From NCBI GenBank assembly GCA_965213855.1, contig CBDCAA010000011.1, positions 744,001-808,000 on the forward strand: a stretch of 64,000 nucleotides of DNA. The letters run 5' to 3'. Below, one piece after another: positions 63,707 through 64,000 of the stretch. Below the pieces are notes generated by a model, which saw nothing but the letters and a program-made list of their open reading frames with translations, was not told where the DNA came from and made no database searches. The position numbers and the translations under genes are program-made. Each line of letters opens with the position of its first letter. Position 1 is the first letter of the stretch. This DNA comes from JBBROS01 sp965213855 (lineage in GTDB: Bacteria; Pseudomonadota; Alphaproteobacteria; Acetobacterales; Acetobacteraceae).

Positions 63707-64000
63707 CGATGAGCCGACGGACGCTGCTGGCCAGCCTCGGCGCGGTGGCCGCTGCGCGCACCGCATACGCGGCCGGCGCCGCCCAGGCGCTGCGGATCGG
63801 CTACCAGAAGAACGGCTCCTTCGTGATCCTGCGCCGTCAGGGGCAGCTCGAAGCGCTGTTCGCGCCCCGCGGCATCGGCGTCCAATGGAACGAGTTCGCG
63901 TCCGGCCCGCCGCTGCTCGAGGCCTTGAACGCCGGCGCCATCGACGTCGGCGCCACCGGCGACACGCCGCCGATCTTCGCCCAGGCGGCTGGCGCGGCGC
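63703..64000 (+). CDS. ssuA: Alkanesulfonate-binding protein SsuA, 3'-truncated by the window edge
   Basis: The first 99 codons are present. A twin-arginine-like signal (MSRRTLLASLGAVAAARTAYA) is followed by ALRIGYQKNGSFVILRRQGQL and the family blocks FASGPPLLEALNAG and DVGATGDTPPIFAQAAG, which identify an aliphatic sulfonate-binding protein. It completes the ssuDCBA operon. The remainder lies beyond the window. Confidence 0.92.
   Translation, partial: MTMSRRTLLASLGAVAAARTAYAAGAAQALRIGYQKNGSFVILRRQGQLEALFAPRGIGVQWNEFASGPPLLEALNAGAIDVGATGDTPPIFAQAAGAA

Overview
The window is about 64 kb of GC-rich (roughly 65-72 % by eye) bacterial chromosome, densely packed, with most genes joined by ATGA or TGATG stop/start overlaps. 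An rluD-type gene directly upstream of rpoH, thrC followed by an M16 peptidase, the SUF operon with SufU and SufT, a complete-order phn C-P lyase operon, and a short NrdA all fit an alphaproteobacterium. Rhodospirillales/Acetobacterales-like is my best guess; no rRNA is present to settle it. I see no phage, IS element, integrase or CRISPR array.

Layout. 1-9.6 kb: housekeeping and processing genes (thrC end, M16 peptidase, pmbA, an orphan periplasmic binding protein, rpoH with its own promoter and terminator, rluD, two tiny genes, tRNA-Glu, and a frameshifted flavin monooxygenase). 9.7-24.3 kb: a catabolic and transport stretch (serine hydrolase, Ldh/FAH/TauD genes facing a peptide-type binding protein, a VapBC-like toxin-antitoxin pair, tcuAB for tricarballylate, an exported amidohydrolase, class II aldolase, methyltransferase, 2-hydroxyacid dehydrogenase, N-formylglutamate amidohydrolase). 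24.4-32.7 kb: two transglutaminase-like proteins, then sufRBCDSUTA for Fe-S cluster assembly. 32.7-35.2 kb: a visibly AT-richer insert carrying a three-Cys-motif protein (DUF5131/Gp37) and its partner TcmP, a paired system of unknown function. It is the best candidate here for an undescribed system.

35.2-42.4 kb: the phosphonate C-P lyase operon phnGHIJKLM plus a DUF1045 gene on the minus strand, facing phnF. A perfect palindrome sits in the short phnF/phnG gap. phnH is frameshifted, and palindromic repeat copies lie inside the phnL and phnI reading frames. 42.4-54.7 kb: ABC exporter, NnrU, galU, phosphomannomutase, GT61 glycosyltransferase, a D-threonine-aldolase-like enzyme, DUF3553, moaA, a TAXI binding protein coupled to a degenerate ATPase/Sel1-like membrane protein, and a BioC-like methyltransferase. 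54.8-60.7 kb: thiol dioxygenase, a four-domain rhodanese, comF, glutaredoxin, nrdA behind two NrdR-like boxes, and an Lrp regulator. 60.9-64 kb: alkanesulfonate utilisation genes ssuD-C-B-A, cut off by the window edge.

Taken together the window suggests scavenging of phosphorus (phn), sulfur (ssu, thiol dioxygenase, rhodanese) and organic acids (tcu and the Ldh/FAH/TauD cluster). Two genes need a frameshift to be read in full. Sequencing error cannot be excluded for either.
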